From the NCBI GenBank assembly GCA_027001345.1, contig JALTMS010000167.1, positions 1 to 6,989 of the forward strand: a stretch of DNA of 6,989 nucleotides, written 5' to 3'. The notes beneath the pieces are model-generated. The model saw nothing but the letters and a program-made list of their open reading frames with translations, was not told the DNA's origin and ran no database searches. This document shows, piece by piece, positions 5,340 to 6,989 of this stretch. Both the position numbers and the translations under genes were made by a program. Numbering within the stretch: position 1 is the first letter of the stretch; each line of letters opens with the position of its first letter. Origin of the DNA: Acidobacteriota bacterium (GTDB lineage Bacteria; Acidobacteriota; Polarisedimenticolia; J045).

Positions 5340-6605
5340 TCAGCTCGCCGCTGCCGCCCGGCGCTCGGCATCATGCCGGCGCAAGGTGGCGTAGAAACGG
5401 TGGGCGAAGATCTTGCGCATGGCGGCCATCTTGGCCTCCTTCAGCGCGAACCGCCGCCGGACCGAACGCGGCACCAGCCAGCGGGACTCCCACGGTAGCA
5501 TGACCAGCGAAACGTTCACGTTGGGGGCCACGGCGATCGGCAGGCCCTGCTCCATGCAGGCTTCGTACTGGCGGGCGAAAACCGGCAGCATCTCTTCGAG
5601 CTTCGGCGGCGGCACGTGTTCGTAGTCGGTGCCCTTCAGCGGCCGGAAGACACAGACCGTGGGGATCGCCCCCACCGAGGTAATCCAGTCGATAGCCTTG
5701 ATCGACCACTCCGGCGGCTCGAGTCCGGCGATGATCTCCCCGTTGCTGACCCAGGGATCGAAATCGAGCTTGCCGGCCCGGCCGAGGCGGGCGTTGTATT
5801 CCACCGCCTGCAGGTAGCGCTCGAGCCCGTATTTCTCGGCCTTGCCCGGGCAGACCTTCTCGAAGTGTTCGGGATGGAAGAGTTCGAAGCAGAAGGAAAC
5901 CCGGTTGACGCCGATCTCCTTGAGCCGGTCATAGCGGCTGAGGTCGGAGTGCGGCGGAGTCTGCACCCCGATCAGGCAGCCGGTGGCCTTCTTGACGGCC
6001 TTGATGTAGGGCTCGAGGATGTCGAGGTAGGTCTCGCCCGCGTAGTGACCGGTGTTGAAGTCGATGTAGGTGATGTCGGATTCGTCGCGGGCTGCGGCGA
6101 CGACCTCCAGCACTTCCTGCACGCGCTTTTCCTCTGCATCGTCCGAGCCCAGATTCAAACCCACCGAGCAGAACTTGCAGTTGCTCGGAGAATCCTCGGT
6201 CCAGTATTCGCAGACCTTCGAGGGGTAGACTCCCAGATAGGTGCCCTGGAGCGTACCGACCTGGGGCATCGGCTTGCCGGTACTGGTCTTGCGGTCGTAC
6301 CAGGTGGGTCGCGGAGCGAGGGTGATCCGGCAGATCGGTTCGTCGCCCTGGTCGATCCAGATCTCGCCGTTGTCCCGGCGGCGGACCACGTAGGGCGAGT
6401 GGCGGACGAAACGCTCGGTGACCGGGATGTTGGTCCACAGGTTATCGGGGAGAATCGCCTCGAGCCCCGATCCCAGACCGGCGCGGGTGCGCAGAATCGG
6501 CCGTCCACCCTCGTCGGTGACTTGCAAGGAGTCGTCGATGTGGGCTCCCTTGCAGTAGAGATCGAGTTTGAGCAGGCCGGGGTTCTTGCGCAGGTCGGTT
6601 TCCAT
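5340..6605 (-). CDS. Radical SAM protein with CX10CX2C cluster motif, function unknown
   Basis: A 421-residue cytoplasmic protein. After about 130 N-terminal residues of no recognised fold comes the cysteine triad Cys132, Cys143, Cys146 (KVCEYWTEDSPSNCKFCSVG), a CX10CX2C spacing instead of the usual CX3CX2C. The following sequence has a radical SAM barrel pattern: YIDFNTGHYAG (180-190), a GVQTPP strand (213-218), RLKEIGVNRVSFCFELF (227-243), VCPGKAEKYGLERY (251-264), NGEIIAGLE (288-296) and VFRPLKGTDYEHVPPPKLEE (319-338). This resembles the biotin-synthase-like branch, in which small-molecule substrates are usual. Elp3 is a known radical SAM enzyme with a similarly long first spacer (CX9CX2C), but there is no acetyltransferase domain here. 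The basic C-terminus (about 379-415) may be helical. The gene starts at ATG 6605 with AGGA ten bases upstream, and it leads the run of cupin and deiodinase-like genes. I do not recognise the exact family. Confidence 0.85.
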   Translation of the reverse strand: METDLRKNPGLLKLDLYCKGAHIDDSLQVTDEGGRPILRTRAGLGSGLEAILPDNLWTNIPVTERFVRHSPYVVRRRDNGEIWIDQGDEPICRITLAPRPTWYDRKTSTGKPMPQVGTLQGTYLGVYPSKVCEYWTEDSPSNCKFCSVGLNLGSDDAEEKRVQEVLEVVAAARDESDITYIDFNTGHYAGETYLDILEPYIKAVKKATGCLIGVQTPPHSDLSRYDRLKEIGVNRVSFCFELFHPEHFEKVCPGKAEKYGLERYLQAVEYNARLGRAGKLDFDPWVSNGEIIAGLEPPEWSIKAIDWITSVGAIPTVCVFRPLKGTDYEHVPPPKLEEMLPVFARQYEACMEQGLPIAVAPNVNVSLVMLPWESRWLVPRSVRRRFALKEAKMAAMRKIFAHRFYATLRRHDAERRAAAAS

Positions 6606-6612
6606 CGCTGAG

Positions 6613-6662
6613 AGGTCCTCGTGGTTGGCACCCCGGGCCGACGAGCCTCGGGATCAGGACCT
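6613..6662 (-). promoter_or_regulatory. Possible leader hairpin covering the radical SAM ribosome-binding site
   Basis: On the minus strand, AGGTCCT (6662-6656) can pair perfectly over 7 bp with AGGACCT (6619-6613). The second arm contains the AGGA that serves as ribosome-binding site for the start at 6605. The 36 bases between the arms are very GC-rich and offer smaller inner stems (CCGA/TCGG at 6638-6641 and 6648-6651). If it folds, the structure would limit translation of the radical SAM gene. This is a by-eye pairing without an energy calculation. Confidence 0.3.
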
Positions 6663-6751
6663 AATCTACTGTGCGGCGCGTCGTCTCGAAACAGGAAACC
6701 GTTTTCCGGATTGACTTCGGGCCGCTCCGACGAGCTGCGAGCAGGGACAAC

Positions 6752-6787
6752 CCTCGGTGATCCCACCGACGCCGGGTGGGATCGAGG
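6752..6787. repeat. Perfect 9-bp inverted repeat, extendable by 4 bp
   Basis: GATCCCACC (6759-6767) and GGTGGGATC (6775-6783) are perfect reverse complements separated by 7 bases. CCTC (6752-6755) and GAGG (6784-6787) extend the stem by four more pairs after a 3-base bulge (6756-6758) on one side. No T-tract follows on either strand, so it is not a typical terminator. Its place about 150 bp upstream of the minus-strand operon, and before a possible divergent gene, fits either a dimeric regulator site or a structured RNA leader. Confidence 0.5.
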
Positions 6788-6981
6788 TATCTGGGCGCTC
6801 CGAGAAAAGAGAGGCTAAATTACCCTGGAGGTCCGTTATTGCGGCCCCCGACCACCGAGCACGGGGCAGCCCGGAAGCGTCCAGACGGATCCAGGAGATT
6901 TACGGCTCGGAGACATTTTACTCAACGTGCAATCTCGGGTGTGCCCGACGAACCCGGACCAGAATCAAGGGTGGCGAATTG

Positions 6982-6989
6982 ATGACGAA
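6982..6989 (+). CDS. Possible start of a plus-strand gene running off the window
   Basis: ATGACGAA at the last eight bases follows AAGGGTGG (6968-6975) at a usable ribosome-binding distance. The ATG overlaps a TGA of a short upstream open frame (TGATG at 6980-6984). Only two full codons (Met-Thr) are visible, so this is a guess from the start-site context alone. Confidence 0.2.

Larger units (their letters stand above)
6606..6989. other. Intergenic region upstream of the minus-strand operon, no convincing complete gene
   Basis: These 384 bases precede the first minus-strand gene and should hold its promoter. Short open frames on the plus strand show no coherent codon bias or recognisable protein. 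The only AT-leaning patch near the operon start reads TAGATT on the minus strand (6668-6663), a four-of-six match to a -10 box. At 17 bp the corresponding -35 position reads TTTCGA, a poor match, so I do not call a promoter. A short dyad GGAAA/TTTCC sits at 6694-6707. Two stronger structures, at 6613-6662 and 6752-6787, are listed separately. A divergent plus-strand gene may begin at the extreme right end. Confidence 0.6.

Noticed and set aside
5616..6611. A 331-codon open frame on the plus strand
   Set aside because: It is antisense to the CX10CX2C radical SAM gene and its translation has no recognisable motif.
6663..6691. Sigma-70-type promoter for the minus-strand operon (TAGATT with TTTCGA)
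   Set aside because: The -10 match is four of six and the -35 match three of six, too weak to call in GC-rich DNA.
6694..6710. GGAAA/TTTCC dyad and TCCGGA palindrome as an operator
   Set aside because: The stem is only 5 bp and such short dyads are expected by chance; nothing else supports it.

Overview
The window is GC-rich DNA, with GC-biased third codon positions in the strongest genes. It most likely comes from a Gram-negative bacterium: it has a transmembrane chemoreceptor with a periplasmic sensor region and an exported-type heme c domain. I cannot assign a genus from sequence alone. There are no rRNA or tRNA genes, CRISPR arrays, transposases or integrases. The gene content looks like chromosomal metabolic and sensory genes.

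Plus-strand part (1-2364). The 3' end of a Tll0287-like (DUF3365) heme-binding sensor gene, with a CLKCH heme-attachment motif, is followed after only 10 bp by a full-length methyl-accepting chemotaxis protein. They look like one transcription unit: a probable periplasmic redox or ligand-sensing heme protein next to a chemoreceptor.

Minus-strand part (2397-6605), five genes all read right to left and convergent with the chemoreceptor gene. In transcription order they are: (i) a radical SAM protein with an unusual CX10CX2C cysteine spacing (5340-6605); (ii) a small single-domain cupin (4963-5307); (iii) a nitroreductase-fold flavoprotein resembling iodotyrosine deiodinase, with the substrate-binding Glu/Tyr/Lys set present (4264-4944); a GC-rich hairpin that looks like a weak terminator; then (iv) a small Cys-rich protein resembling a plant-type [2Fe-2S] domain but with Ser in place of the third cluster cysteine (3815-4195); and (v) a lysine-2,3-aminomutase-like radical SAM/PLP enzyme (2397-3818), whose start overlaps the stop of gene iv in an ATGA. 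The close spacing suggests two adjacent transcription units, or one operon with an attenuating hairpin in the middle.

Right end (6606-6989). This holds no convincing complete gene. It contains a possible leader hairpin that would pair with the ribosome-binding site of the CX10CX2C radical SAM gene, a perfect 9-bp inverted repeat (extendable by 4 bp), and possibly the first codons of a divergent plus-strand gene at the very edge.

The most interesting region is the five-gene minus-strand block. Two radical SAM enzymes, a flavin dehalogenase-like enzyme, a cupin and a degenerate ferredoxin-like partner would make a plausible, uncharacterised pathway acting on an amino acid or amino-acid-derived compound. 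The substrate and product are unknown, and the pathway idea is inference from gene neighbourhood.
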